A DNA stretch of 64,000 bases, taken from NCBI GenBank assembly GCA_937896665.1, contig CALBNS010000065.1, positions 1 to 64,000 of the forward strand, read 5' to 3'. This document shows, one piece after another, positions 34,519 to 43,975 of this stretch. Source of the stretch: an uncultured Clostridia bacterium. Lineage in GTDB: Bacteria; Bacillota; Clostridia; Lachnospirales; Lachnospiraceae. The notes beneath the pieces are model-generated. The model searched no databases and was not told the DNA's origin. It worked only from the letters and a program-made list of their open reading frames with translations. The translations under genes were made by a program, and so were the position numbers. The number at the start of each line of letters is the position of its first letter. The stretch's first letter is position 1.

Positions 34519-36210
34519 ATGAAGTTATCGGATATGTTTAAAAAACCAAACCAGAAAAAATATGTACCGTTGAGCAAATCTGCAGGAGCTGTGGAAATTC
34601 CGGAGGGGCTTTGGAAGAAATGTAATTTTTGTAAAGCTGCAATTGTGGAAGAGGATGTAAGAAAAGGGTATTATATTTGTCCAAAGTGTGGACATTATTT
34701 TCGCGTAAGTGCCAAAGAACGAATCAAAATGGTTGCAGATGCAGACAGTTTTGAAGAATGGGATACGGGGATGATTTCAGAAAACCCGTTAAATTATCGG
34801 GGATATGAAGAAAAGCTACAATTGTTACGAGAAAAAACAGGCTTAGAAGAGGCTGTCGTAACGGGAAAAGCAAAGGTAGATGGAAAAAAAGTGGTATTGG
34901 TAGTCTGCGATGGAAGATTCATGATGGCGAGTATGGGAAAAGTAGTCGGAGAAAAGATTACGCGTGCCATTGAGTGTGCTACAAGTGAGAAGCTCCCGAT
35001 TGTTATATTTGCCTGTTCAGGTGGAGCGAGGATGCAGGAGGGGATTCATTCTCTAATGCAAATGGCAAAGACATCTGCTGCACTTAAACGTCACCATGAT
35101 GCAGGACAGCTTTATATCAGCGTATTAACGGATCCTACAACAGGTGGCGTGACAGCAAGTTTTGCGATGCTTGGAGATATTATTCTGGCAGAACCAAACG
35201 CATTAATTGGTTTCGCAGGACCTCGCGTTATTGAGCAGACTATCGGCCAGAAACTTCCGGAAGGATTCCAAAGAGCAGAATTTCTTTTAGAACATGGATT
35301 TATTGATCAAATTGTGGAAAGAAAGGACTTGGGAAAGACAATTTCTAGAATTATCCGTCTGCACGAAAAAAGGGAAATGCAGATACCGGAAGGCGAGTGT
35401 AAATCGACTCCTTTAGAGGGGTGTAATCGATTACTTCCATGGGATAGGGTTCTGATTTCGAGAAAGCAGGACAGACCGGTGGGAATGGACTATATCTCAA
35501 GGCTTTTTACTGATTTCATAGAATTCCATGGGGATCGTTATTATATGGATGATAACGCAATTGTCGGAGGTATCGCACAATTCCTTGGAATGCCTGTTAC
35601 GGTTATTGCACAGACAAAGGGAAAAAGTACCAAAGAAAATATTGAGAGAAATTATGGTATGCCGTCGCCGGAAGGATATCGAAAGGCATTACGGCTTATG
35701 AAGCAGGCTGAAAAATTTAAACGACCGATTGTCTGTCTTGTAGATACTCCGGGTGCTTTCTGTGGAATTGAAGCTGAAGAGCGTGGTCAGGGGGAAGCAA
35801 TTGCAAGAAACTTATTTGAAATGTCGGGAATTCAGGTTCCAATTGTTTCAATTATTATTGGAGAAGGCGGAAGTGGTGGAGCACTCGCCTTGGCAGTTTC
35901 AGATGAAGTCTGGATGTTGGAAAATTCAATCTATTCAATTTTATCGCCGGAAGGTTTTGCAAGTATTTTATGGAAAGACAGTAAACTTGCAAAAGAAGCG
36001 GCCAGAGTGATGAAATTGACGGCATGGCATCTGAAAAAAGCCGGAATAGTAGAACGTGTCATTGCTGAACCGGAAGAGTTCACAGTAGAAAATTTTAGTG
36101 AAGTAACGGATGAACTGAAAGTGCAATTAATCAAATTTTTTAAAAAACAGAAAAATCTAAGTACAGAAGAAATTGTGAATCGACGTTATGAAAGATTCAG
36201 GAACATGTAA
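34519..36210 (+). CDS. accDA: Fused acetyl-CoA carboxylase carboxyltransferase (AccD-AccA)
   Basis: A single 563-aa chain carrying both carboxyltransferase subunits, which transfer the carboxyl group from biotin to acetyl-CoA. Residues about 1-285 are AccD (beta): a Zn ribbon of Cys35, Cys38, Cys54 and Cys57, then CSGGARMQEG and GPRVIEQT. Residues about 300-563 are AccA (alpha): RPVGMDYISRLF, EFHGDRYYMDD, and GEGGSGGALAL. AccA lacks the usual long N-terminal helical arm. No stop or frameshift lies at the junction, so this is a genuine fusion. It starts 3 bp after accC ends. Confidence 0.95.
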   Translation: MKLSDMFKKPNQKKYVPLSKSAGAVEIPEGLWKKCNFCKAAIVEEDVRKGYYICPKCGHYFRVSAKERIKMVADADSFEEWDTGMISENPLNYRGYEEKLQLLREKTGLEEAVVTGKAKVDGKKVVLVVCDGRFMMASMGKVVGEKITRAIECATSEKLPIVIFACSGGARMQEGIHSLMQMAKTSAALKRHHDAGQLYISVLTDPTTGGVTASFAMLGDIILAEPNALIGFAGPRVIEQTIGQKLPEGFQRAEFLLEHGFIDQIVERKDLGKTISRIIRLHEKREMQIPEGECKSTPLEGCNRLLPWDRVLISRKQDRPVGMDYISRLFTDFIEFHGDRYYMDDNAIVGGIAQFLGMPVTVIAQTKGKSTKENIERNYGMPSPEGYRKALRLMKQAEKFKRPIVCLVDTPGAFCGIEAEERGQGEAIARNLFEMSGIQVPIVSIIIGEGGSGGALALAVSDEVWMLENSIYSILSPEGFASILWKDSKLAKEAARVMKLTAWHLKKAGIVERVIAEPEEFTVENFSEVTDELKVQLIKFFKKQKNLSTEEIVNRRYERFRNM

Positions 36211-36233
36211 CAAATGGAAAGAATGGTGTACAA

Positions 36234-37286
36234 TTGAAAATAGGAGATTTAGAATTAAGAAAACCGATTATTCAGGGTGGCATGGGAATTGGTATTAGCT
36301 TAGGAAGACTTGCGGGAAATGTTGCAAAGGAAGGCGGAATGGGAATCATTTCTGCCGCACAGATTGGTTTTAAAGAAAAAGATTTTGCGAATAATCCGAA
36401 GGAAGCAAATTTGCGGGCAATTGAAAAAGAATACCAGAAAGCCAGAGAAATTTCACCGGATGGAGTGATTGGATTTAATATTATGGTAGCGATGCGCCAT
36501 TACGAAGAGTACGTTAGGACCATTGTAAATACAGGAGCAGATATCATTGTTTCCGGTGCTGGTTTGCCCACAGAACTGCCAGAGCTTGTGAAGGGAAGCA
36601 GTACAAAGATTGCACCTATTGTATCGACTGAAAAGTCGGTGAAAGTAATCTTGCGGTACTGGGATAAAAAATATAAAAGAACTGCGGATATGATTGTGAT
36701 TGAAGGTCCAAAAGCGGGGGGACACCTTGGCTTTGAAAGAGATCAGATTGGTAAGTTGGATCAGGAAGCATACAATGAAGAGGTAGCCCGCATCTTACAG
36801 GTTATAAAAGAGTATGAAAGAAAGTATGAAGTTAAGATTCCGGTTGCTTTGGCAGGAGGAATTACAACTGCGGAAGATGTAAAAATGGCATTTGCGCTCG
36901 GCATTGATGCAGTGCAAGTGGCAAGCCGTTTTGTTACGACAGAAGAATGTGATGCAGATATACGTTTTAAACAAAGCTATCTAGGAGCAAAAAAAGAGGA
37001 CATAATAATTGTACAAAGTCCCGTTGGAATGCCGGGGCGTGCGCTTTTGAATTCCTTTATGAAGAAAATTATGAATGGGGAAAAACAGCCTCCGGTAAAG
37101 TGCTTTGGCTGTCTGAAAAACTGCGATCCAAAAGAAATTCCTTATTGTATCACTCAGGTATTAATTCATGCAGCTGAAGGGAATGTTGATGAAGGACTTC
37201 TATTTTGTGGTGCCAATATTTGGAGAACAGAAAAAATAGAAACTGTGAAAGAAGTCATTGATTCTTTGGTTGAAAGTTGTGTATAA
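36234..37286 (+). CDS. FabK-like / nitronate monooxygenase-family flavoprotein
   Basis: A second FMN TIM-barrel protein of 350 aa. PIIQGGMGIGISLGRLAGNV near the N-terminus, GPKAGGHLGF (about 162-171), ALAGGITTAEDV (about 203) are the flavin-site loops. A C-terminal Cys cluster, CFGCLKNCDP (about 293-302) and CITQ, distinguishes it from FabK and is seen in NMO-like proteins of Clostridia. The start is TTG 36234 with only a weak ribosome site (GGAAAG), which may keep expression low. Its place inside the fab operon suggests a lipid-related oxidoreductase, but the reaction is unknown. Confidence 0.82.
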   Translation: MKIGDLELRKPIIQGGMGIGISLGRLAGNVAKEGGMGIISAAQIGFKEKDFANNPKEANLRAIEKEYQKAREISPDGVIGFNIMVAMRHYEEYVRTIVNTGADIIVSGAGLPTELPELVKGSSTKIAPIVSTEKSVKVILRYWDKKYKRTADMIVIEGPKAGGHLGFERDQIGKLDQEAYNEEVARILQVIKEYERKYEVKIPVALAGGITTAEDVKMAFALGIDAVQVASRFVTTEECDADIRFKQSYLGAKKEDIIIVQSPVGMPGRALLNSFMKKIMNGEKQPPVKCFGCLKNCDPKEIPYCITQVLIHAAEGNVDEGLLFCGANIWRTEKIETVKEVIDSLVESCV

Positions 37287-37329
37287 TATGCGTTGATAAG
37301 GTGTTAAGAGTTATGAAGGAGAGAGTTGT

Positions 37330-37788
37330 GTGGAAACATATTCAAGTATCAATGATGTATTAGTGCATTTGTTTAGACATATTTGGGATTTAGAAAAAGA
37401 AGCTATTATTACTGGCGAGTTTAGAGACATCACGGACAATGATATGCATATCATTGAAGCAATCGGGCTCAATGAAGAGGGGGGCATGGGTCGAAGAATG
37501 TCGGATATTGCTCGTGATCAGAAGATTACCGTAGGTTCACTTACGACATCAATGAACAACCTGGTAAAGAAAGGTTATGCGATTCGTGAGCGTAGCGAAG
37601 AAGACAGACGTGTGGTATTTGTCCGTTTGACAGAAAGGGGCGAAAGGGCCTATCACCATCATGCAGATTTTCATAAAAAGATGATTAATGCAGGAACAGC
37701 AGGGTTGTCGGAAGAAGAAATTCATGTATTGACTAAATGTTTGGATAAATTGAGTGTATTTTTCCGTTCGTATGAAGAGCCGAAATAG
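37330..37788 (+). CDS. fabT: MarR-family regulator, FabT-like
   Basis: A 152-aa winged-helix repressor, starting with GTG after GAAGGAGAGAG. The wHTH includes MSDIARDQKITVGSLTTSMNNL (split here: MSDIARDQ then ITVGSLTTSMNNL, about 58-78) and the wing SEEDRRVVFVRLTERG (about 89-104). As the last gene of the fab operon it is most likely the fatty-acid repressor acting on the sites before fabH. In streptococci fabT is near the front of the same operon; here it is at the back. Confidence 0.8.
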   Translation: METYSSINDVLVHLFRHIWDLEKEAIITGEFRDITDNDMHIIEAIGLNEEGGMGRRMSDIARDQKITVGSLTTSMNNLVKKGYAIRERSEEDRRVVFVRLTERGERAYHHHADFHKKMINAGTAGLSEEEIHVLTKCLDKLSVFFRSYEEPK

Positions 37789-37870
37789 AATGAAAATCAT
37801 GTATCGTCTTCAAACAGTTTTGAGGCGATGGGAAGAAAAACGACAGAATTAGGAAAAAGGAGGATGTATT

Positions 37871-38584
37871 ATGTTGAAAATTGAACACTTAACAAAAGTT
37901 TATGGAGAAAAGAAGGCAGTGGATGCTCTGTCCCTGCAAATCCATCCCGGTGAAATCTACGGCTTTATTGGTCACAACGGTGCGGGTAAAACGACCACAA
38001 TCAAAGCCTGCTGTGGAATCCTGCAGTTTGATGAAGGGGAAATCTATGTGGATGGTGTTTCCGTTCGAGAAAATCCGATTGCCTGTAAGCAGAAGCTGGC
38101 CTACATACCTGATAATCCGGATCTCTACGAGTTCATGACGGGGATTCAATTTTTGAATTTTATTGCTGACATCTTTGGAGTCAGTGCCACAGACCGGCAG
38201 GCTCGCATCCGCAAATATGCCGACGCTTTTGAACTCACTGCTGAACTGGCACAACCTGTTTCTTCCTATTCACATGGTATGAAGCAGAAATTGGCGATTA
38301 TCTCAGCCCTGATTCATGAACCAAAGCTTATTATTATGGATGAGCCTTTCGTAGGCTTAGATCCAAAAGCGTCCCATTTGTTGAAGGAAATTATGAGGGA
38401 CATCTGTGACAGAGGTGGAGCAATCTTTTTCTCTACTCATGTATTGGAAGTGGCAGAAAAGCTTTGTGACAAGGTGGCCATTATCAAAAAAGGCCGGTTG
38501 ATAAAATCCGGCACCATGGAAGAAGTTAAGGGCGACACCTCTCTTGAAGATGTGTTCCTGGAATTGGAGGGAGAATCATGTTAA
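37871..38584 (+). CDS. ABC-2 type exporter ATP-binding protein
   Basis: A 237-aa ABC ATPase. Walker A GHNGAGKTT (about 34-42), Q-loop, signature SYSHGMKQKLAI (about 134-145), Walker B LIIMDEPFVGLDP (about 153-165), H-loop STHVLEVAEK. Overlaps the permease gene by 7 bp. Substrate unknown. Confidence 0.9.
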   Translation: MLKIEHLTKVYGEKKAVDALSLQIHPGEIYGFIGHNGAGKTTTIKACCGILQFDEGEIYVDGVSVRENPIACKQKLAYIPDNPDLYEFMTGIQFLNFIADIFGVSATDRQARIRKYADAFELTAELAQPVSSYSHGMKQKLAIISALIHEPKLIIMDEPFVGLDPKASHLLKEIMRDICDRGGAIFFSTHVLEVAEKLCDKVAIIKKGRLIKSGTMEEVKGDTSLEDVFLELEGESC

Positions 38585-40182
38585 AAGCTTTGTTCAAAAA
38601 ACAGATGTTGGAAGTAAATACATGGCTTATCCAAGATAAGAAAAAGGGGACACAGCGTTCCAAGAGTGGGATTGTATTTCTGATTCTGGTCTATACCGCT
38701 TTATTTGTCGGACTCGGTGCAGTGTTTTATATGGTAGGCAACACGCTCTGCGGACCACTTGTTTCAGTGGGGCTTGGCTGGATGTATTTTGCTATGATGG
38801 GATTGATTGCAATTCTGCTCGGTGTATTTGGCAGCGTTTTCAATACCTATGCCACTTTGTATCGGGCAAAGGACAATGAACTTCTGCTTGCGCTTCCGAT
38901 TCCGCCGACGGCAATCCTCGCAGTACGCCTGTTTGGCGTATGGATGTGGGGGCTGATTTATGAAGCTATTGTTTTTATTCCTGCATTGATTATTTACTGG
39001 AGAACTGTCTGGATGAACGGCACACTTGGTGTACTTGCAGTGCTTTTTGACATTTTGCTCTTGTTGGTGCTTTCTGTTTTTGTGCTCACACTTTCCTGTT
39101 TCCTTGGATGGGTTGTGGCTAAAATCAGCGCAAGGCTCAAGCACAAAAGTATGGTTACCGTACTTGCGTCCCTCGTTTTCTTTGCTGTCTACTACTATGT
39201 TTACTTCCGGGCATATGAAATGTTACAGAACCTTTTGCTCAATGCGCAAATGGTCGGAAAACAGATTAAAGGTGCTGCATATCCGATTTATCTGATGGGG
39301 CGTGCAGGAGAGGGAAATGCTCTGTCTATGTTATTCTTTACACTGATTATTGCACTGTTGTTTGCCCTGACTTGGCTGGTACTCTCCAGAAGTTTCCTGA
39401 AGATGGCAACAGCAAATCAAGGTACAGCAAAAAGACAGTACAAAGAAGCGGAAGCAAAAAGGAAAAGTATTGGCAGTGCATTACTAGGCAAAGAACGCAG
39501 CCGTTTCCTTTCTAGTGCTATTTATATGCTTAATTGCGGACTTGGTACGCTGATGCTTCCTATTGCTGCGGTATTTGTTCTTATCAAGGGAGAATACGTG
39601 CGTGAAATAGTCGGTCAGATTGACGGAATGACTGAATTGATCCCACTACTTGCATGTGCGGCTCTCTGCATGTTGAGCACTATGAATGACATCACAGCAC
39701 CATCTGTCTCTTTGGAAGGAAAGAACCTATGGCTCGTGCAGTCGCTTCCGGTGTCAGCATGGCAAGTGCTGAAAGCAAAGTTGAAATTGCACCTGCTTTT
39801 CACGGAGATTCCGACTTTGGTATGTGCAGTCTGCGTGGCAATTGTGCTTCGTCCGAATGTTTTTTCGTGTATTATGATAATACTTTTACCTGTAGTCTTT
39901 GTGCTGGTTTCTGCATCTTTTGGTTTAACTGTAAACTTAAAAATGCCTAATCTCAAGTGGACAGACGAAACGGTTCCTGTCAAACAAAGCATGGGTGTGA
40001 TGCTTGCCCTGTTTGGAGGATGGGTGTTGGTAATTGCGTTAGGTGGACTGTATATGGCGGTAAGAAGATTTATTAGCCCAAATATATATTTGCTATTGTG
40101 TACCATCGTACTCGGTGCTGTTTCTGCATTATTGCTCATCTGGCTGAAAAAAAGTGGGGCAAAGATTTTCGCAGAATTATAA
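38578..40182 (+). CDS. ABC exporter permease
   Basis: A 534-aa membrane protein with about 12 hydrophobic segments, beginning MLKALFKKQMLEVN. A polar cytoplasmic stretch separates helices in the middle (about 275-305). It is the partner of the preceding ATPase. The next gene in the original operon seems to have been a further ABC ATPase, now truncated. Confidence 0.85.
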   Translation: MLKALFKKQMLEVNTWLIQDKKKGTQRSKSGIVFLILVYTALFVGLGAVFYMVGNTLCGPLVSVGLGWMYFAMMGLIAILLGVFGSVFNTYATLYRAKDNELLLALPIPPTAILAVRLFGVWMWGLIYEAIVFIPALIIYWRTVWMNGTLGVLAVLFDILLLLVLSVFVLTLSCFLGWVVAKISARLKHKSMVTVLASLVFFAVYYYVYFRAYEMLQNLLLNAQMVGKQIKGAAYPIYLMGRAGEGNALSMLFFTLIIALLFALTWLVLSRSFLKMATANQGTAKRQYKEAEAKRKSIGSALLGKERSRFLSSAIYMLNCGLGTLMLPIAAVFVLIKGEYVREIVGQIDGMTELIPLLACAALCMLSTMNDITAPSVSLEGKNLWLVQSLPVSAWQVLKAKLKLHLLFTEIPTLVCAVCVAIVLRPNVFSCIMIILLPVVFVLVSASFGLTVNLKMPNLKWTDETVPVKQSMGVMLALFGGWVLVIALGGLYMAVRRFISPNIYLLLCTIVLGAVSALLLIWLKKSGAKIFAEL

Positions 40183-40204
40183 GAAAACAAAAAGGAATAT
40201 TCCA

Positions 40205-40279
40205 ATGAAACGGAATGTGATTGAAATAGATCATCTCTCCAAACATTTCGGAGAGGTGCAGTATGAGGAAGGGAAATAA
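40205..40279 (+). pseudogene. 5' remnant of an ABC transporter ATPase gene
   Basis: The frame MKRNVIEIDHLSKHFGEVQ is the typical first beta strand of an ABC ATPase; after 19 codons it runs into YEEGK and stops. Everything from the Walker A motif onward is missing. The scar lies immediately before the VOC gene, whose ribosome site may be reused from the lost gene. Confidence 0.7.
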
Positions 40280-40283
40280 AATC

Positions 40284-40646
40284 ATGAAATTAAAAAATGT
40301 TTTGATTGTTGTTAAAGATATAGAAAAATCTATAAAGTATTATCATGATTTGTTTGGTCTTGAAATGATTCTCGATAATGACGGAAATATGATTCTTACC
40401 GAAGGTCTTGTACTTCAGGATATAAAGTATTGGAAGGACTTTATTAAACAGGATGTTGTCGGACGCAACAATTCCTGTGAACTGTATTTTGAAGAACCTC
40501 GCATAGAAGAATTCGCCCGAAAACTGGAGGAGTTGTATCCTGATACAGTGTATGTGAATAAACTGATGACACATAGTTGGGGACAAAAAGTAATTCGTTT
40601 TTACGATTTGGACGGTAATCTGATTGAGGTTGGAACACCAATATAG
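40284..40646 (+). CDS. VOC (glyoxalase/dioxygenase fold) family protein
   Basis: A 120-aa protein with the beta-alpha-beta-beta-beta VOC fold: MKLKNVLIVVKDIEKSIKYY at the start and VIRFYDLDGNLIEVG near the end (metal-ligand E). The family includes glyoxalases and antibiotic-binding proteins; the role here is unknown. I prefer ATG 40284 with AGGAAGGG upstream; ATG 40263 is an in-frame alternative. Confidence 0.8.
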   Translation: MKLKNVLIVVKDIEKSIKYYHDLFGLEMILDNDGNMILTEGLVLQDIKYWKDFIKQDVVGRNNSCELYFEEPRIEEFARKLEELYPDTVYVNKLMTHSWGQKVIRFYDLDGNLIEVGTPI

Positions 40647-40684
40647 AAGAATTATGTAAATAGTGTAGCAGTGAGGTGTATGTT

Positions 40685-41158
40685 ATGAGGTTACTATTTA
40701 AACAGAGGTTATTTTCGTGGTTTGACAGCTACGATATTTATAACGAAACAGGAGAAACAGTATATGTGGTAAAGGGACATCTTTCTTGGGGACACTGTCT
40801 TAAAATATTTGATGTTTATGGAAATGAGATTGGTACAGTTAAGGAGCGTCTCCTCACCTTTCTTCCTAAGTTTGAAATATATCTTGGAGAGCGTTATATC
40901 GGCTGTATCAGCAAGGAATTTACTTTTTTTAGGCCGAAATTCAATATTGATTGCAATGGCTGGCATATCGAAGGTGATTTTTTGGAATGGGATTACAATA
41001 TCTTAAACTGGGCCGGTCAAAATATCGCAACTGTTTCAAAGAAGCCATTTAACTGGACCGATACATATGTAATTGACGTATATGACCCAGAAAATGCACT
41101 GTGTGCCCTAATGCTTGTATTGGCAATAGATGCAGAAAAATGTTCGAGAAATAATTAG
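40685..41158 (+). CDS. LURP-one-related (YxjI-like) protein
   Basis: A 157-aa beta-rich soluble protein with the tubby-like repeats of the LOR family (KQRLFSWFDSYDIYNETGE, then VVKGHLSWGHCLKIFDVYGN, then IEGDFLEWDYNI). Function is unknown in bacteria. ATG 40685 follows GAGGTG. Confidence 0.75.
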   Translation: MRLLFKQRLFSWFDSYDIYNETGETVYVVKGHLSWGHCLKIFDVYGNEIGTVKERLLTFLPKFEIYLGERYIGCISKEFTFFRPKFNIDCNGWHIEGDFLEWDYNILNWAGQNIATVSKKPFNWTDTYVIDVYDPENALCALMLVLAIDAEKCSRNN

Positions 41159-41264
41159 TCTTATTGTCTATAAAACTGACACATTCTCCTACAAAATCTA
41201 CCTATTATTTAAAAGCGGTATCGCATAAAATATAGACATCTAAGAAAATGGAGGATAAATCTTT

Positions 41265-41498
41265 ATGAAAAAAATGAATCAAATTTTGTGAGGTATCGTC
41301 TTAATCGGAGTTGGCTTGGTGTTAGGGCTGAATGCCTTTGGCATTACCGGTATTGATCTGTTCATCGGCATATTCCTGCTGCTGTGTTGCCAAAACATTT
41401 TGGATTTTGGTATGCTGTGGAAACTAATATTCCCTGCTATCATTATTCTGTTTGGGATTAAAGAGAGAAGGTGGTTTCTTACCAAAAGGATATTTTGA
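41265..41498 (+). pseudogene. LiaF/DUF5668-like membrane gene with stop and deletion
   Basis: ATG 41265 (after GGAGGA) reads MKKMNQIL then TGA at 41289-41291, where related proteins have Trp (TGG). The same frame continues GIVLIGVGLVLGLNAFGI and ends KRIF at 41498. The expected second hydrophobic segment after the GITGIDLF motif is missing, so there is also an internal deletion. Both defects point to a decayed gene. Confidence 0.7.
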
Positions 41499-41641
41499 TA
41501 GGAAGCCACCTTTTCATATTAATTTTGTTTTTAAATTTTATAGATTATAACCATTGTAATATAAGAAAGATGATGATATAATTTGAAAAATATAATATAA
41601 AGTTCGGAAATATAAAAATAAAGTTTAAACAGGGAGGTAAC

Positions 41642-42688
41642 ATGTCGTTTCAACAGGAAAAGAGAGAGTATTAAACGCTATATGCTCGAGAAAATTCGCC
41701 AGGATGATGAAGCTTTTATCCAGAAAACCATGGAGAATTTTGGGGTATCAGTTACTACGGTAAAAAGGTATTTGCGAGAATGTCTGGAAAATCATATTTT
41801 GCGTAAAGATAAAAATGTGAAAACACAATACATTTTGAATACAACCACACACTTTTTTCTTATAAAGTTGAAGAGTGTTTGGGGGAAGATCGAGTTTATT
41901 ATGAAGATATAGAGCCGAACATGGGAGACTTGTCTAAGGAGGCAAAATCCATATGGGCTTATTCTTTTATGGAAATGATGAATAATGCGATTGAACATTC
42001 GAAGTGTGAAAACATTTCCTGTTGTATGAAACAGGATTATCTGTATACAGAAATCAGTATTCTGGATGATGGAATTGGTATTTTCAAGAATGTACAGCAG
42101 TTTTTACAGCAAAAATTCAAGGAAGAAGTTACCTATCAAGATGTATTAGTGGAATTGTATAAGGGAAAAATGACGACTAGTGAAGAGAATCATTCGGGAG
42201 AGGGTATTTTCTTTACTTCAAAATTCTTAAATGAATTTGCAATATGGTCGGACAATGTTATTTTCTCTCAAGGTTGTTATGAGAAAGAAGCATTTGTCCA
42301 ATCACATTTGATTAAGTATTTTAATAAATTGAATTACATCGGAACTATGGTTGTCATGAAACTGGAAAATCAGACTACGCGTAAAATTGAGGAGGTGTTC
42401 AATATGTTTACACCAATAGAGGAAGGATTTGTAAAGACAAGGATACCGATAAAGGAAGTGTGTCCTTACGGAGAGCCGATTGCACGTTCGCAAGCACGTA
42501 GGATTTTACATCGGTTAGAGGAATTTAAGCAGGTAGAATTGGATTTTGCAGGTGTAGCATTCATGGGACAAGGGTTCGCAGACGAGATTTTTCGCGTTTT
42601 CCAGAGAAAGCATCCGGAAGTTGAATTTATACCAATCAATGCTTGCCCGACGGTACTCGGTATGATAAAGCATGTAAGAAGAGATTGA
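41642..42688 (+). pseudogene. HTH-HATPase-STAS-like (DUF4325) gene with two frameshifts
   Basis: Three consecutive frames together make one regulator-like protein: a winged HTH (about codons 10-60), a GHKL ATPase (AYSFMEMMNNAIEHS, DDGIGI, SGEGIFFTSK), and a C-terminal STAS-like domain (VELDFAGVAFMGQGFADEIF). The first shift is at an AGAGAG run near 41662-41669, the second at a T6 run near 41853-41860. The ATPase-plus-STAS part (from 41879) remains open for 269 codons. If the shifts are real the N-terminal DNA-binding domain is lost. Confidence 0.75.
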
Positions 42689-42724
42689 ATTGCTGTATTG
42701 AAAAAATATATTAGCGATAAAAAC

Positions 42725-42774
42725 AAGTTCGTCAGAAAAAGTGTAGAGATTGTGCTGAAGTTCGTCAGAAAAAG
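42725..42774 (+). repeat. 17-bp direct repeat
   Basis: AAGTTCGTCAGAAAAAG occurs exactly at 42725-42741 and 42758-42774 (33-bp period). It lies in a 325-bp non-coding gap between the HTH-HATPase pseudogene and the patatin gene. Confidence 0.65.
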
Positions 42775-42907
42775 ATGAAAATTTTTGTTGCATACATTTC
42801 AAGATTTGTATATAACATAAGTAAGCAAATGACTTGCTCCAACTTAAAAGAATAAAACTGTATTGCATTACAGTTTGGTCTGGGCGGAAGCTCTTTGAAC
42901 CACCGTA

Positions 42908-42927
42908 GGCGGGAAGAATTTCCCGCC
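42908..42927. repeat. GC-rich hairpin in a non-coding gap
   Basis: GGCGGGAA-GAAT-TTCCCGCC, an 8-bp stem with a 4-nt loop, followed by ATTTCT. It may be a weak terminator. The rest of 42689-43013 has no other supported gene apart from a 13-codon frame at 42955. Confidence 0.5.
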
Positions 42928-43013
42928 ATTTCTAATCTATAGAGGAAGATATAAATGAAAGAATTAATCATTTTTATAGATGAAGGGTACCTTTAAAACG
43001 GAGGGGGGTTATG

Positions 43014-43811
43014 TCAGTTTTCTGCGTAAACCCTCAATTTTGAAAGATGCTCCGTTCCGTCACTCACTCCGAGATCATAGACTCCCTGCAGCTTGTCCGT
43101 TTTTTCGATTCTGCCAATCTCAATTGGTCTAGAAGGACGAATTACGAAGGCTTGTCCATCCTTTTCCCATTCTTTTAGTTGTTCAATAGAGCGGTTATAC
43201 AAAAGATGTCTTTGCAGTAATTTTTCTGCTATTTGAGGCTGTTTTTTATAGTACAATCTTACGAGGGAAGCGGGCATGGGCTTTTTATAGTATTCCATAT
43301 TACGGGTCAGTATAACAATCAGCTTATCGCACCCTTGAGATGAGAGCCGTTGAAAAGGAATGCTGTCAGATATGCCGCCATCCAGATATTTCTTTTCTCC
43401 GATTTCGACCGGTTTTGAAAGAAAAGGCATGGAGCCGGAGGCACGCAAAATGTCCATCTGTTCAAATACACTGTGAATTTGTATGTATTCTGGTTCGCCA
43501 GTTTCCACATCAGTAACAACTGCATAAAACGGCACACCCGACCTCTTAAAGCTTACATCGTCAAAAGGCTCCAATTTATGAGGAACATCATAATATGCGT
43601 ATTGCGTGCTGATGATGTTTCCCTCACGCAAAAGGGGACGAAAACCTATATATTTTTTATCTCCATTGAACCGTTTGTTATAGCGAATAACACGTCCCTT
43701 CTGATTGGATAAATAATTTACTCCGAACAGTGCACCTGCCGATACGCCAACAGCACAATCTACGGAAATCTGGTGCTCCAAAAACACATCAAGAACCCCG
43801 GCAGTGTACAT
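43014..43811 (-). pseudogene. Patatin-like phospholipase, 5' truncated
   Basis: The minus-strand frame begins MYTAGVLDVFLEHQI, which aligns with the middle of the usual N-terminus (GGGxRGxYTAGVLD). The Gly-rich oxyanion loop should lie just upstream but is replaced by unrelated codons after a stop. The nucleophile elbow GVSAGALFG (about 22-30) and the DGG aspartate motif (about 142) remain. The frame of 265 codons is otherwise intact. Without the oxyanion loop it is unlikely to be an active lipase. The breakpoint is near 43812-43840, next to a SanA fragment. Confidence 0.75.
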
Positions 43812-43840
43812 AATCGAGATTTCCGTTTCGAGTCCATCTT

Positions 43841-43975
43841 ATGAGTGGAGATCATGGGAGAGCAGAGTACAATGAGGTGGGTACCATGAAGCAGTACGCC
43901 ATAGACGAAGGCATTGCTTCGGGAGATGTGTTTATGGATCATGCCGGTTTTTCCATGTATGAGAGTATTGTCCAT
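43841..43975 (+). pseudogene. Internal fragment of a SanA/YdcF (DUF218) gene
   Basis: The plus-strand frame reads MSGDHGRAEYNEVGTMKQYA and continues to GDVFMDHAGFSMYES, the core of the SanA/YdcF family (SGDHG...YNE...DHAGFSTY). Both ends are missing. It is antisense to, and wedged between, the truncated patatin gene and the TetR remnant. Confidence 0.65.
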
